The translations under genes and the position numbers were made by a program. From contig NZ_OY764059.1 of NCBI RefSeq assembly GCF_963668085.1, positions 310,001 to 374,000 on the forward strand: DNA of 64,000 nt. Reading direction: 5' to 3'. This document shows, one piece after another, positions 1-8,798 of this stretch. The notes beneath the pieces are model-generated. The model searched no databases, was not told where the DNA came from, and was given only the letters and a program-made list of their open reading frames with translations. Each line of letters opens with the position of its first letter. The stretch's first letter is position 1. This DNA comes from an uncultured Ilyobacter sp. (GTDB taxonomy: Bacteria; Fusobacteriota; Fusobacteriia; Fusobacteriales; Fusobacteriaceae).

Positions 1-354
1 CACAAAAAGTACCCCGTTGTTATAGCAGCTTGAAATAGATTTCTGATCAGCATCTGAAGGGACATTAAAACTTCTTTCCAAGGCAGAATGACCAAATTCT
101 TGAGAATAGTAATCTTTTTCCTTGTTTTCCATCTCGTCTATTTCAGCTAGAATAACAAGTCTGTTAGATTCAACTGTAACTTTGAAAAACTCCTTTTTCA
201 AACCAGGAGCTGCAACTTCGATCTCGTAAGCATCTGGCTTATCTAAGATATTCGCAGCTGGGACTCTACCGCCGTGTTTGAATAACGGATCATCCTCTTC
301 CATAAAATCATCCATAAAATCACTGCTCAAAATGCCTCTTTTTTTGTCTGTCAT
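1..354 (-). CDS. Hsp20-family small heat-shock protein (3' end outside window)
   Basis: The 118 visible codons begin at the ATG whose complement is at 352-354, with a GGAGG ribosome site just upstream (361-365). An acidic N-terminal arm (MTDKKRGILSSDFMDDFMEE) leads into the start of an alpha-crystallin domain, visible as NILDKPDAYEIEVAAPGLKK and VTVESNRLVILAEI. Hsp20 proteins are ATP-independent cytoplasmic holdases that form oligomers and keep unfolding proteins soluble. The C-terminal part of the domain, with the usual I-x-I/V tail, lies beyond position 1. The gene is downstream of the pyrophosphatase on the same strand, but a terminator separates them, so it probably has its own promoter in 355-590. 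The family call is firm. Confidence 0.88.
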   Translation of the reverse strand, partial: MTDKKRGILSSDFMDDFMEEDDPLFKHGGRVPAANILDKPDAYEIEVAAPGLKKEFFKVTVESNRLVILAEIDEMENKEKDYYSQEFGHSALERSFNVPSDADQKSISSCYNNGVLFV

Positions 355-478
355 AAAATCCCTCCTTTACTTTACTTACTTACCTAAAATGTACCGAATA
401 AATTTCAGTATCCTTTTGAAATGTAAAATAAAAAAAGAAAAATAATAATAATAATTTGTGATTTTAGTTTAATATAGA

Positions 479-493
479 CCTTGATTTACAAGG
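479..493. promoter_or_regulatory. CCTTG-N5-CAAGG inverted repeat upstream of hsp20
   Basis: A perfect 5-bp inverted repeat with a 5-nt spacer lies about 125 bp upstream of the hsp20 start, in a gap (355-590) that should hold its promoter. It matches neither CIRCE nor the CtsR box. It may be a stress-regulator operator, but the arms are short enough to occur by chance. Confidence 0.25.
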
Positions 494-590
494 GGGAGAT
501 GTATTTTTTAAATGTTTTCGAGGTATAGAGGGAGAGTCTTAGCGGTGAGGCTATTCTGAAAAAATTTTATATTATTTTGTAAAAAAACAT

Positions 591-620
591 ATAAAAAAAA
601 CCGAGAAAATTTCCCGGTTT
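591..620 (-). terminator. Rho-independent terminator of the pyrophosphatase gene
   Basis: On the minus strand the stem AAACCG/CGGTTT, with one internal mismatch, is followed by a run of eight T. It begins 8 nt beyond the stop codon. Confidence 0.8.
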
Positions 621-627
621 TAAATTC

Positions 628-2244
628 TTATATAGACTGACTGGCAGCCATAAGGAAAGGTACTAGCTGTTTCTTTCTCGAAACAACTCCCTCTAGCCAT
701 GCAGAATTATTTTCAAGTGTTGTATTGAATCCGCTTTCCACAAGAGATGCCCACTGACCTAGTGCAATCACCTGTGAACCTGCATTTATAATATCTGTGA
801 TGGCCAGTATAAATGCATCATATCCATTTTCTGATATCATCTGGGACATTACACTCTCAAGCTCTTCTTTTTTCCCTAATGTTCCTTTGACATCTACTGT
901 GTTTACCTGGGCAACCGCTACAGACAGCCCGGACATTTTAAACTCTTTCATATCCATGGTTATTATTTCCATAGGACTTTTATCTCCAAGGGAGGTCCCT
1001 GCTATCAGCATATCCATTCCGTATTTTTCATAGTCAAATCCTAAAATTTCAGCAAGCTCCTTAGCGGCCTTGATGTCCTTTTCAGTACATGTTGGAGATT
1101 TAAAAAGAAGTGTGTCAGAAAGTATGGCACTAAGCATAATTCCTGCGACTTCTCTAGAAGGGGATATACCTTCTTCTTTATAAAGGTTAAAAATAATAGT
1201 AGAAGAACATCCCACTGTATCAGCTCTGATGAGAAGGGGTTCATTTGTTTCAAAATTTCCGAATTTATGGTGGTCTACAACTTCTAATATTTTGGCATCG
1301 TCGATTCCGTCAACAGACTGACTTTTTTCATTGTGGTCTACAAGAATTACTTTTTTTCTCGTGAAGTTAATCAGGTTTTTTGATCTGATTGTACCATAAA
1401 TTTTTCCCTCTCTGTCCACCACAGGGAAGTTCGTCTGGTCTGCTTCTTTCATCATATCTTTTATTTCATGGAGAAAATCCTCTTCTTTAAACTGATAAAA
1501 CTTTTTAGAGTGAGACATAATAGAGGATATAGATACTGATTGAGTAATCAGTCTGAAAGTTTTAAACAACCCCTTTTCAACTTTCATAACAGGAGTCTTT
1601 GTGTTCATAGGTTTAGGAGTTTCGTCTCCTTCATTAACACAAAGGATCACAAGTCCGGCTCCTGCAGCGATGGCATTTTCCACTGCATTTTCAACAAGAG
1701 TAGTTGTCACAACTATGTCCCCTTCTTTTACAGAGTCCATCTCAGAGGCGGCTTTGAGTCTTCCCTTTATTATACCTGTAGGGTATTCTCCGCATATGAT
1801 CTCTCCTTTGAGTATGGATTTCAAGTTCTTGTAAAGAGTGGAATAATTATTAAAAAGTTTAGCATGATCCATCTCGAGATAGGTATTTGCAATGTCCGAT
1901 ACATGTATCATACCCACAAGTCTTCTTTCCTCGTCAACAACAGGAAGGCTTGAGAAATTTTCCTTTATCATGAGGTCTAATGCAGATTTTAAAGAGTCAT
2001 TTATGTAGATAACCTCTTTTTCTAGGTGTGTAAGATCTGAAATCTGAGGTCTTACTGTGTTTATAAGCTCAGGAGCCTCCAGATTAAAGTGGTTTAATAC
2101 ATATTCAGTCTCTTTGCTCAGTGCTCCAAGCCTCACAGCTTTAGACTGTTGACCAAGTTTATTTTTAAGTTCGGCGTAAGCAATGGCCGAACATATAGAG
2201 TCGGTATCGGGGTTTTTATGTCCCAAAACTAAAACAGAATCCAT
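628..2244 (-). CDS. ppaC: Manganese-dependent inorganic pyrophosphatase with CBS-DRTGG-CBS insert
   Basis: This 538-residue protein is a family II (DHH) inorganic pyrophosphatase, which hydrolyses pyrophosphate to phosphate in the cytoplasm using Mn/Co. The N-terminal metal motif GHKNPDTDSI (residues ~8-17) and the DHH motif VVDHHKFGNFE (~321) are visible, followed by a DHHA2 domain to the C-terminus. Between the halves lies a regulatory insert of ~240 residues: a CBS domain (~70-130), a DRTGG domain (~140-245) and a second CBS domain (~250-305). In characterised CBS-PPases these bind adenine nucleotides and tune activity. The enzyme is longer than the ~310-residue catalytic-only form. The start is set by GGAGG about 10 nt upstream. 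It is transcribed alone and ends at its own terminator. Confidence 0.93.
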   Translation of the reverse strand: MDSVLVLGHKNPDTDSICSAIAYAELKNKLGQQSKAVRLGALSKETEYVLNHFNLEAPELINTVRPQISDLTHLEKEVIYINDSLKSALDLMIKENFSSLPVVDEERRLVGMIHVSDIANTYLEMDHAKLFNNYSTLYKNLKSILKGEIICGEYPTGIIKGRLKAASEMDSVKEGDIVVTTTLVENAVENAIAAGAGLVILCVNEGDETPKPMNTKTPVMKVEKGLFKTFRLITQSVSISSIMSHSKKFYQFKEEDFLHEIKDMMKEADQTNFPVVDREGKIYGTIRSKNLINFTRKKVILVDHNEKSQSVDGIDDAKILEVVDHHKFGNFETNEPLLIRADTVGCSSTIIFNLYKEEGISPSREVAGIMLSAILSDTLLFKSPTCTEKDIKAAKELAEILGFDYEKYGMDMLIAGTSLGDKSPMEIITMDMKEFKMSGLSVAVAQVNTVDVKGTLGKKEELESVMSQMISENGYDAFILAITDIINAGSQVIALGQWASLVESGFNTTLENNSAWLEGVVSRKKQLVPFLMAASQSI

Positions 2245-2471
2245 TTTTTAAAGTCCTCCTTTGATTTTTAACATTATGTATGAGATTTTATCATTAAATA
2301 GTGAAATCAACAAGTCGAAATATGTATAATTTTAGAACTTTCAAAGTTCTGAAAAATTAATTTTTTTTAAATTAAAAAGAAAAAAGCCCCTTAGATAAAA
2401 ATCTATAAGGACTAGGAAGAAATTCAAAAATATGAAAACAAAGTATTTGTGTTTTGTATTTTAAGTTAATA

Positions 2472-2501
2472 GCTCAGAGGCTTTAAAAAAGGACTCTGAG
2501 C
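2472..2501. repeat. 8-bp perfect hairpin GCTCAGAG/CTCTGAGC
   Basis: The arms at 2472-2479 and 2494-2501 enclose a 14-nt A-rich loop. Neither strand has a clear T tract after it, so it is a weak terminator candidate. It may be an RNA hairpin in an untranslated region. Confidence 0.4.
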
Positions 2502-2721
2502 CTAAAAAGAAAAAGGAGAAACTTTACGAGAGATTCTTTTTTCTTTTTTTTAATAATATCTCATTTATCTTATAATGAAAATGACAGGTGTCGTAAAAAT
2601 GTATTTTTTTTTGAAAATTTAAGAGTTGTAACTGCATCTGGATTTTTTAAGTAACAAGTAAGTTTATAACATATGTTTTTCAGATAAACGAAGTTCTTAA
2701 AAAGACAGTTCTAATTATGCA

Positions 2722-2755
2722 AAATACGTCTGGTGCTATAGCACCAGACGTATTT
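2722..2755. repeat. 34-bp perfect palindrome
   Basis: Each arm is 15 bp (GTCTGGTGC inner part, AAATAC outer part) around a central TATA, and the whole is perfectly self-complementary. It lies 164 bp beyond the outer-membrane protein stop codon. There is no T tract, but the A/T outer arms mean an RNA hairpin would end in U-rich sequence on either strand. It could be a bidirectional terminator or a protein-binding site. Confidence 0.6.
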
Positions 2756-2791
2756 GAAAAAAGTAGGAATATTGATATACTACCTTAAGAA

Positions 2792-2842
2792 TTCTATAAC
2801 TTTGCGAGAGTTTGAAATCATTAGGGAGTTTTTTGTTTCATA
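2792..2842 (+). repeat. ~50-bp repeat, left copy (inverted partner at 4700-4749)
   Basis: The first 18 bp (TTCTATAACTTTGCGAGA) are identical to the reverse complement of 4732-4749. Similarity continues through GGAGTTTTTT to about 2842, roughly three quarters identical by eye. The two copies face each other across the porin/marR locus. Confidence 0.6.
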
Positions 2843-2918
2843 AAATCATTTTTTTGCATTTTAGAACAGATTTATTGTCCGTTTCAGTGAAAAAAGTAAA
2901 ATGTATTTTAAAACTTAA

Positions 2919-3833
2919 TTAAAATGTTGCTTTAAGTCCTGCTACAACTTGAAATTCATTGTCACTATACCAGTCTCCACCTTCTTTGTAGTTAACTGAA
3001 AGAACTTCATAAGAAGTATAAACCCATGCAGTAACACCATCATCTAATTTTGTAGAATATCCAACTCTTGGTCCAATGTGTGAATCCATCCACTCTTCAG
3101 CTTTGTCTCCAGCTTCTCCATCGAAGTAGTACTCGATTCCAGCATAGACTCCAGAATCATGTGTATATACAGTAGTGAAAGCTTCCGCCTCTAACTCAGC
3201 AGATGTAGACTCGTTACTTCCGCTTCCACCTGAAGTGTTGTGGTATAAATATAACCATGTTCCAGTATAGTCAAAGAAAGCTACCTTACCAGTATCAAGT
3301 AGGATATCTAACTCATAGTCGTCACCGTGTATTTTTCCTGTTTTGTTTCCATCGTCGTCATACTGATTTGCATTTCCATCGTTGTAGTACATAGCACCCC
3401 ACAAAGTAAGTTTTGTGTTTTCTGTAAGAGCTGTACTAGCTTCTAACCAAGGTGAATATTGTGATTTGGTTACATCGTCATTACCATTTGTATCATAGTA
3501 GTAGTCAACCCCTGTAGAAAGGTCCCAGTCTCCTGATTTTCCTAGGTCATAAGAGAATCCAAACCTGTTATCCCAGTAAGTTTCTAAATCTTTTCCATTT
3601 GTAATGTTGCTGTAGTTTTTTTCCACATCAAATGTAACTGCAAGTTTATCTGTGATACCAACAGCCCCCTCAGCAAGAGTCCATTCAACATTTTGAGAAT
3701 TACTTCCAGTATCATTATTAGTTGGACGCTCCTCAGTTAGTTCTGCCCAGTTTCTTATCCATCCTGTTGCTGCTGGAGCCATCACACCTAATGTAAGTAA
3801 CCCTGCTAAAGTAACAATTAATCTTTTTTTCAT
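2919..3833 (-). CDS. Outer-membrane beta-barrel (porin-like) protein
   Basis: The start is the internal ATG at 3833, preceded by GGGGGAG, because a typical signal peptide begins there (MKKRLIVTLAGLLTLGVMAPAA). The 304-residue product is full of alternating, aromatic-rich beta-strand segments separated by Asn/Asp/Gly-rich turns, and it ends in ...VAGLKATF. The C-terminal Phe is the usual BAM recognition signal of outer-membrane proteins. The function is probably passive diffusion or surface structure; no family more specific than fusobacterial porin-like proteins was recognised. It is divergent from marR, which makes regulation by that MarR protein plausible. A minus-strand promoter (TTGAAA-N16-TATAAT) lies at 3874-3901. 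Confidence 0.75.
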   Translation of the reverse strand: MKKRLIVTLAGLLTLGVMAPAATGWIRNWAELTEERPTNNDTGSNSQNVEWTLAEGAVGITDKLAVTFDVEKNYSNITNGKDLETYWDNRFGFSYDLGKSGDWDLSTGVDYYYDTNGNDDVTKSQYSPWLEASTALTENTKLTLWGAMYYNDGNANQYDDDGNKTGKIHGDDYELDILLDTGKVAFFDYTGTWLYLYHNTSGGSGSNESTSAELEAEAFTTVYTHDSGVYAGIEYYFDGEAGDKAEEWMDSHIGPRVGYSTKLDDGVTAWVYTSYEVLSVNYKEGGDWYSDNEFQVVAGLKATF

Positions 3834-3873
3834 TACACTCTCCCCCTTGTAATATTTATTGTAAAGCAAAATA

Positions 3874-3901
3874 ATTATACTCTTCTAAACTTATTTTTCA
3901 A
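3874..3901 (-). promoter_or_regulatory. Sigma-70 type promoter of the porin-like gene
   Basis: Reading on the minus strand, TTGAAA (3896-3901) and TATAAT (3874-3879) are separated by 16 bp. The start codon is 40 bp downstream. Confidence 0.65.
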
Positions 3902-4060
3902 CGACAAGTGACGTTTACATATGAATTTTATATTTTTATAATATTACGAATATTTAGTATTTGAAATAAATTATGAAGAAAGTAAATATCAAAAAAGAGT
4001 TAGCCTAAAGGATTCGAAATTATAGATTTTTAACCCAGTGAAATATTTTTTAAAAAACTA

Positions 4061-4089
4061 TTGACATTTCATTCGGAAACGAATATAAT
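4061..4089 (+). promoter_or_regulatory. marR promoter with ATTCG-N4-CGAAT operator in its spacer
   Basis: TTGACA (4061-4066) and TATAAT (4084-4089) are exactly 17 bp apart. A perfect inverted repeat, ATTCG-GAAA-CGAAT (4071-4084), fills most of the spacer. A bound dimer would block RNA polymerase, so this is a strong candidate for MarR autorepression. The same palindrome recurs at 4879-4892. Confidence 0.8.
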
Positions 4090-4125
4090 CATGTTGTAGC
4101 TAGATAGTTAATTGGTGGTGATTTC

Positions 4126-4572
4126 ATGGATATAAAAGATTCTGTAATGGGAGAAGCTTGTGCACTGGGGATTATCAGGCATATAAGTGAGGAATTTGGA
4201 GATTATCTGGGAAAAGAACTCAGAAGAAGAAAAGTTCCTATACAGGTAAAACATGCGGGACTTTTTATGATTCTTTTTGCTAAAGGTGAAAAAATTGAAT
4301 TTAAAGAGTTGGCTCGTATATGGAGAAAATCAAAATCTACTCTTTGTGACATTACATCTAAGTATGCAGATGAAAAACTTATCAAAAAAACAAACTGCTG
4401 CTCTGATAAAAGGAATGTTTATGTAGAAATAACTGAAGAAGGTCTAAAATATAAGAAAGATTTTAATGAGATAAGTGAAGCTTTTTTAAAAAAGGCAACT
4501 TCAAATCTATCTGACCAACAAGTTGAAGATTTAAAATTTATTTTAGATAAAATGATTAAAGCCTTTATATAA
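4126..4572 (+). CDS. MarR-family transcriptional regulator
   Basis: This 148-residue protein has the size and winged-helix layout of MarR dimeric repressors. The recognition-helix region is ELARIWRKSKSTLCDITSKYADEKLIKK (residues ~65-92), followed by a beta wing (KRNVYVEITEEGLKY) and a C-terminal dimerisation helix. Such proteins bind palindromic operators and release them on binding small phenolic or oxidising ligands. Two neighbouring cysteines (TNCCSDKR) sit just before the wing and could be redox-sensitive, though this is only inference. Its own promoter carries a perfect palindrome, suggesting autorepression. The divergent porin gene and the small exported gene downstream are the likely other targets. 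Confidence 0.85.
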   Translation: MDIKDSVMGEACALGIIRHISEEFGDYLGKELRRRKVPIQVKHAGLFMILFAKGEKIEFKELARIWRKSKSTLCDITSKYADEKLIKKTNCCSDKRNVYVEITEEGLKYKKDFNEISEAFLKKATSNLSDQQVEDLKFILDKMIKAFI

Positions 4573-4639
4573 TTTGTTTTTTTGGAAAAAAGGTATCGTT
4601 AAAATTTCGTTTTATGAAATATAGCTCAAATACCTTAAC

Positions 4640-4661
4640 AATAACCGACCGTTATTTTTTT
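4640..4661 (+). terminator. Terminator downstream of marR
   Basis: A short AATAAC/GTTATT stem with a CGACC loop is followed by a further run of T. The weak A/T stem leaves an operator role possible. Confidence 0.5.
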
Positions 4662-4699
4662 AAACTTTATAATGAAAAGAACAGCCTAATTCGATGAAG

Positions 4700-4749
4700 T
4701 TAGAGATAAAAAACTCCTTAAGGCTTCCGAATCTCGCAAAGTTATAGAA
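4700..4749 (-). repeat. ~50-bp repeat, right copy (inverted partner of 2792-2842)
   Basis: Positions 4732-4749 are the exact reverse complement of 2792-2809, and similarity extends leftward through AAAAAACTCC. This copy lies downstream of marR. Confidence 0.6.
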
Positions 4750-4816
4750 GATAATTAAGGGTAGATGCTAGAATGATGTTGTTATCTCTTTTTCATTATT
4801 ATTTTTTCAAATAATC

Positions 4817-4892
4817 GTTCGAAATTGAATGAGTTTCAGAATTACTTGACTTTCGGTTGTTATTTTTTTACTCATATTATTCGTTATCGAAT
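4817..4892 (+). promoter_or_regulatory. Second MarR-type operator region (one perfect, one degenerate palindrome)
   Basis: ATTCG-TTAT-CGAAT at 4879-4892 is a second perfect copy of the palindrome found in the marR promoter. GTTCG-AAAT-TGAAT at 4817-4830 matches it in 8 of 10 arm positions. Both lie just upstream of a possible promoter for the small exported protein gene. Confidence 0.6.
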
Positions 4893-5085
4893 GGTGCAGG
4901 GTTGAAATAAACTTTATAAAATAATATGCTAGAACTTAATTTAAAGGCACATTTCTGACACATAAAAATAATAACATTTCATAGTACATGAGATATTTAG
5001 TTGATTTAACTTAAATAAAAATACAAAAGAGCAATTAAAAATTAAAATACAGGAGATGAGAAAAAAATTAAAATACATGAGAATT

Positions 5086-5301
5086 ATGAAAAAAGCAGTA
5101 TTAGGATTGATGTTAATAGTGGGATCATTATCATTTGCCAATAACAGGCTAGATAGAGGAGAGCAAAAGTTTTTTGAATGGCAGAACAGCAATCTTGCCA
5201 AGCAGGAAAGAGCTTTAGATGAAAATTTAAGTAGAAAAGTAAAGGAAACAGTTTCTGAGGATCTTTTAATAGAAAATGAAAGAGGAAGTGCTAGAAGATA
5301 A
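5086..5301 (+). CDS. Small exported protein of unknown function
   Basis: From the ATG at 5086 the product is 71 residues and opens with a clear signal peptide (MKKAVLGLMLIVGSLSFA). The mature part of ~53 residues is highly charged and predicted helical (RLDRGEQKFFEWQ... ERALDENLSRKVKETV). An upstream ATG at 5056 would add ten residues, but it directly abuts its GGAG site, which is too close. The start is therefore uncertain. Small secreted helical proteins are common in fusobacteria (FadA is one), but the similarity here is too weak to name it. Palindromes matching the marR operator lie upstream, and a very strong terminator follows at 5343, so it is a single-gene transcript. Confidence 0.6.
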   Translation: MKKAVLGLMLIVGSLSFANNRLDRGEQKFFEWQNSNLAKQERALDENLSRKVKETVSEDLLIENERGSARR

Positions 5302-5342
5302 GTAAAACAGGTGATTTAATAGTCGGTGTTTTATCTCATCAC

Positions 5343-5394
5343 GAGCCCTCATAAAAATGTAAGTTTATCATGCATTTTTATGAGGGCTCTTTTT
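5343..5394 (+). terminator. Strong rho-independent terminator
   Basis: A perfect 17-bp stem (GAGCCCTCATAAAAATG and its complement, 5343-5359/5373-5389) with a 13-nt loop is followed by TTTTT. Confidence 0.93.
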
Positions 5395-5557
5395 GAATAT
5401 AATTTTGGTATTTTATACATATTACTTCCAATTTTATAGTAAATTTATTTTAATTTATCAGAAATTTAGTTTGGGATGATTAAAATTTAAAATTATTTAG
5501 TAACTTAAATTATTTATGGTAAAATCTTTTAAGGGTTTATAGTTGAATTTTGAATAA

Positions 5558-7621
<2,064 letters not shown>

Positions 7622-7649
7622 ACAAGTTTCTAAAAATATGATTTTCTAC

Positions 7650-7913
7650 TTTTTCTTTCGCCATGAACAAGATCGTTCTAAGAGTGGATAAAATAAAGTT
7701 TTAGAGAAAAAGAAATTGTTTTAGCTAAGAGAGTAGTCAAAAAATAAAGAGTTATACGAGTATATTTTATGGAACTCAAAAACTTAGTTTCTGAGTTCCA
7801 TTATTTGCATTAGATTTCTGAAGGCATTTAGCTTATTTTCATAGGCTTTGATTTTTTGGCCTGCCCGTAGGGGATGAATTCCCTTAGGATTCTTTTCGTC
7901 AAGGAAATATAAC
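7650..7913 (-). repeat. Decayed copy of the 60-kb MITE-like element
   Basis: Read on the minus strand from 7913, this stretch aligns by eye with 60094-60370, sharing blocks such as TTTCCTTGA-GAAAAG, AATCAA-GCCT and ATATACTCGT-TAACTC. It lacks the second terminal repeat. An internal hairpin (GGAACTCA/TGAGTTCC, 7771-7799) is kept in both copies. It fills most of the 337-bp gap between ligA and the crp-type gene. Confidence 0.7.
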
Positions 7914-7958
7914 AGAAGTTTATATAAATATACGTTAAAGTGGTCTGGAGGAGACTAA

Positions 7959-8609
7959 ATGGAAAGAATTAAATCGTTATTAAAAAGACTAGGGATAGAA
8001 AACCTTGTAGACAATGAACTTATGAAAGAGTTTAAGATAAATAAATTCAAAAAAAATAGCTTGGTTATTGCTTCTGGAGATTCTCCTGAAAAAGTAATGG
8101 TTATACTTCAAGGGGAAGTAAAGGTACACGTATACACAGACGAGGGAGGAGTTTTTTATGGAATACTGAAAGAGGGAGAATTTTTCGGACTTATACCAAC
8201 TATTCTCAATCGTCCTGTTCAGCCAGATTTTATAACTACAAAAGATTCAGAGATACTTATCTTTCCTCTAAAAAAAATTATGACTACCAGAAAGGACATA
8301 ATGAACCTAATATGGGATAAAATTGCAATTAAGACGGCTGAAGAATCTGCCAATATTATTTCCAAAACCTTATCAAGAGCAACCTCTTCCAACGAACTTT
8401 TTTTTATGAAATACATTGAAAAGAATAATGGGACATTGGTATATTCAAACACATCTGAACTTTCTGAAAATCTAAATATACACCTTAGAACGCTTCAAAG
8501 AATAATAAAAAAACTTTCTGAAAGAGGGATAATAGAAAAGTCAGGAAGAACTATAAAAATAAAAAATCATGATCTTTTTAAAAAGCAGAAACAATCATTT
8601 TTAGATTAA
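7959..8609 (+). CDS. Crp/Fnr-family transcriptional regulator
   Basis: The 216-residue protein has an N-terminal cyclic-nucleotide-binding-like beta barrel (residues ~15-115, with VMVILQGEVKVHVY and GILKEGEFFGLIP) and a C-terminal helix-turn-helix (NTSELSENLNIHLRTLQRIIKKL, ~165-190). It has no cysteines, so it cannot hold an FNR-type iron-sulfur cluster. The barrel also lacks an obvious cAMP phosphate-binding RxAS motif, so the effector is unknown. It starts after GGAGGAG. Its neighbours (ligA, secA) give no hint of the regulon. The family is firm and the ligand is not. Confidence 0.82.
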   Translation: MERIKSLLKRLGIENLVDNELMKEFKINKFKKNSLVIASGDSPEKVMVILQGEVKVHVYTDEGGVFYGILKEGEFFGLIPTILNRPVQPDFITTKDSEILIFPLKKIMTTRKDIMNLIWDKIAIKTAEESANIISKTLSRATSSNELFFMKYIEKNNGTLVYSNTSELSENLNIHLRTLQRIIKKLSERGIIEKSGRTIKIKNHDLFKKQKQSFLD

Positions 8610-8724
8610 GATAGGCTGTATGGTCTATTCCAGTTAAAATATATAACTTTTTATATAGAACTATAGTCTAAAAATTTGAGCAGGGGTATTTTAAAGCAAA
8701 ACTATATGAAAGAGTCGGAGTTTA

Positions 8725-8753
8725 TTGACTTGAGTATATCTTTGTGATAACAT
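8725..8753 (+). promoter_or_regulatory. secA promoter with extended -10
   Basis: TTGACT (8725-8730), a 17-bp spacer ending in TGTGA, and TAACAT (8748-8753) lie 46 bp before the secA start. Confidence 0.6.
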
Positions 8754-8798
8754 GATAATGGGTAAGATTATACTACTTATGGAGAGAGGTAAGTTATA

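Larger units (their letters stand above)
2245..2918. other. 674-bp intergenic region rich in inverted repeats
   Basis: No credible gene was found here. The region lies between the pyrophosphatase start and the end of the outer-membrane protein gene. It contains a GCTCAGAG/CTCTGAGC hairpin (2472-2501), a 34-bp perfect palindrome (2722-2755) and one copy of a ~50-bp repeat (2792-2842). The pyrophosphatase promoter should lie in its left third, and the 3' untranslated region of the porin transcript in its right third. A small RNA is possible but not shown. Confidence 0.5.
4573..5085. other. 513-bp intergenic region with operator-like sites and a repeat copy
   Basis: The region contains a terminator (4640-4661), one copy of the ~50-bp repeat (4700-4749), a degenerate (4817-4830) and a perfect (4879-4892) ATTCG-N4-CGAAT palindrome, and a possible promoter TTGAAA-N17-TATGCT (4902-4930) for the next gene. 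No further coding sequence was found. Confidence 0.5.

Noticed and set aside
1540..1953. 137-codon open frame on + across the pyrophosphatase gene
   Set aside because: The minus-strand pyrophosphatase is unmistakable here, and the + frame lacks a ribosome site and any family similarity.
2245..2918. Hidden small protein gene in the 674-bp gap
   Set aside because: No frame with a ribosome site and sensible composition was found; hairpins and repeat sequence account for most of the visible structure.
2919..3869. Start of the porin-like gene at 3869
   Set aside because: The 12 extra residues come before a complete signal peptide, and the strong GGGGGAG site lies before the ATG at 3833.
4640..4661. 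AATAAC-N5-GTTATT as a MarR operator
   Set aside because: Its sequence differs from the ATTCG-N4-CGAAT sites and it is followed by a T run right after marR, so a terminator is the simpler reading.
5056..5301. Longer start for the small exported protein
   Set aside because: The ATG at 5056 directly touches its GGAG site, and the signal peptide begins cleanly at 5086.
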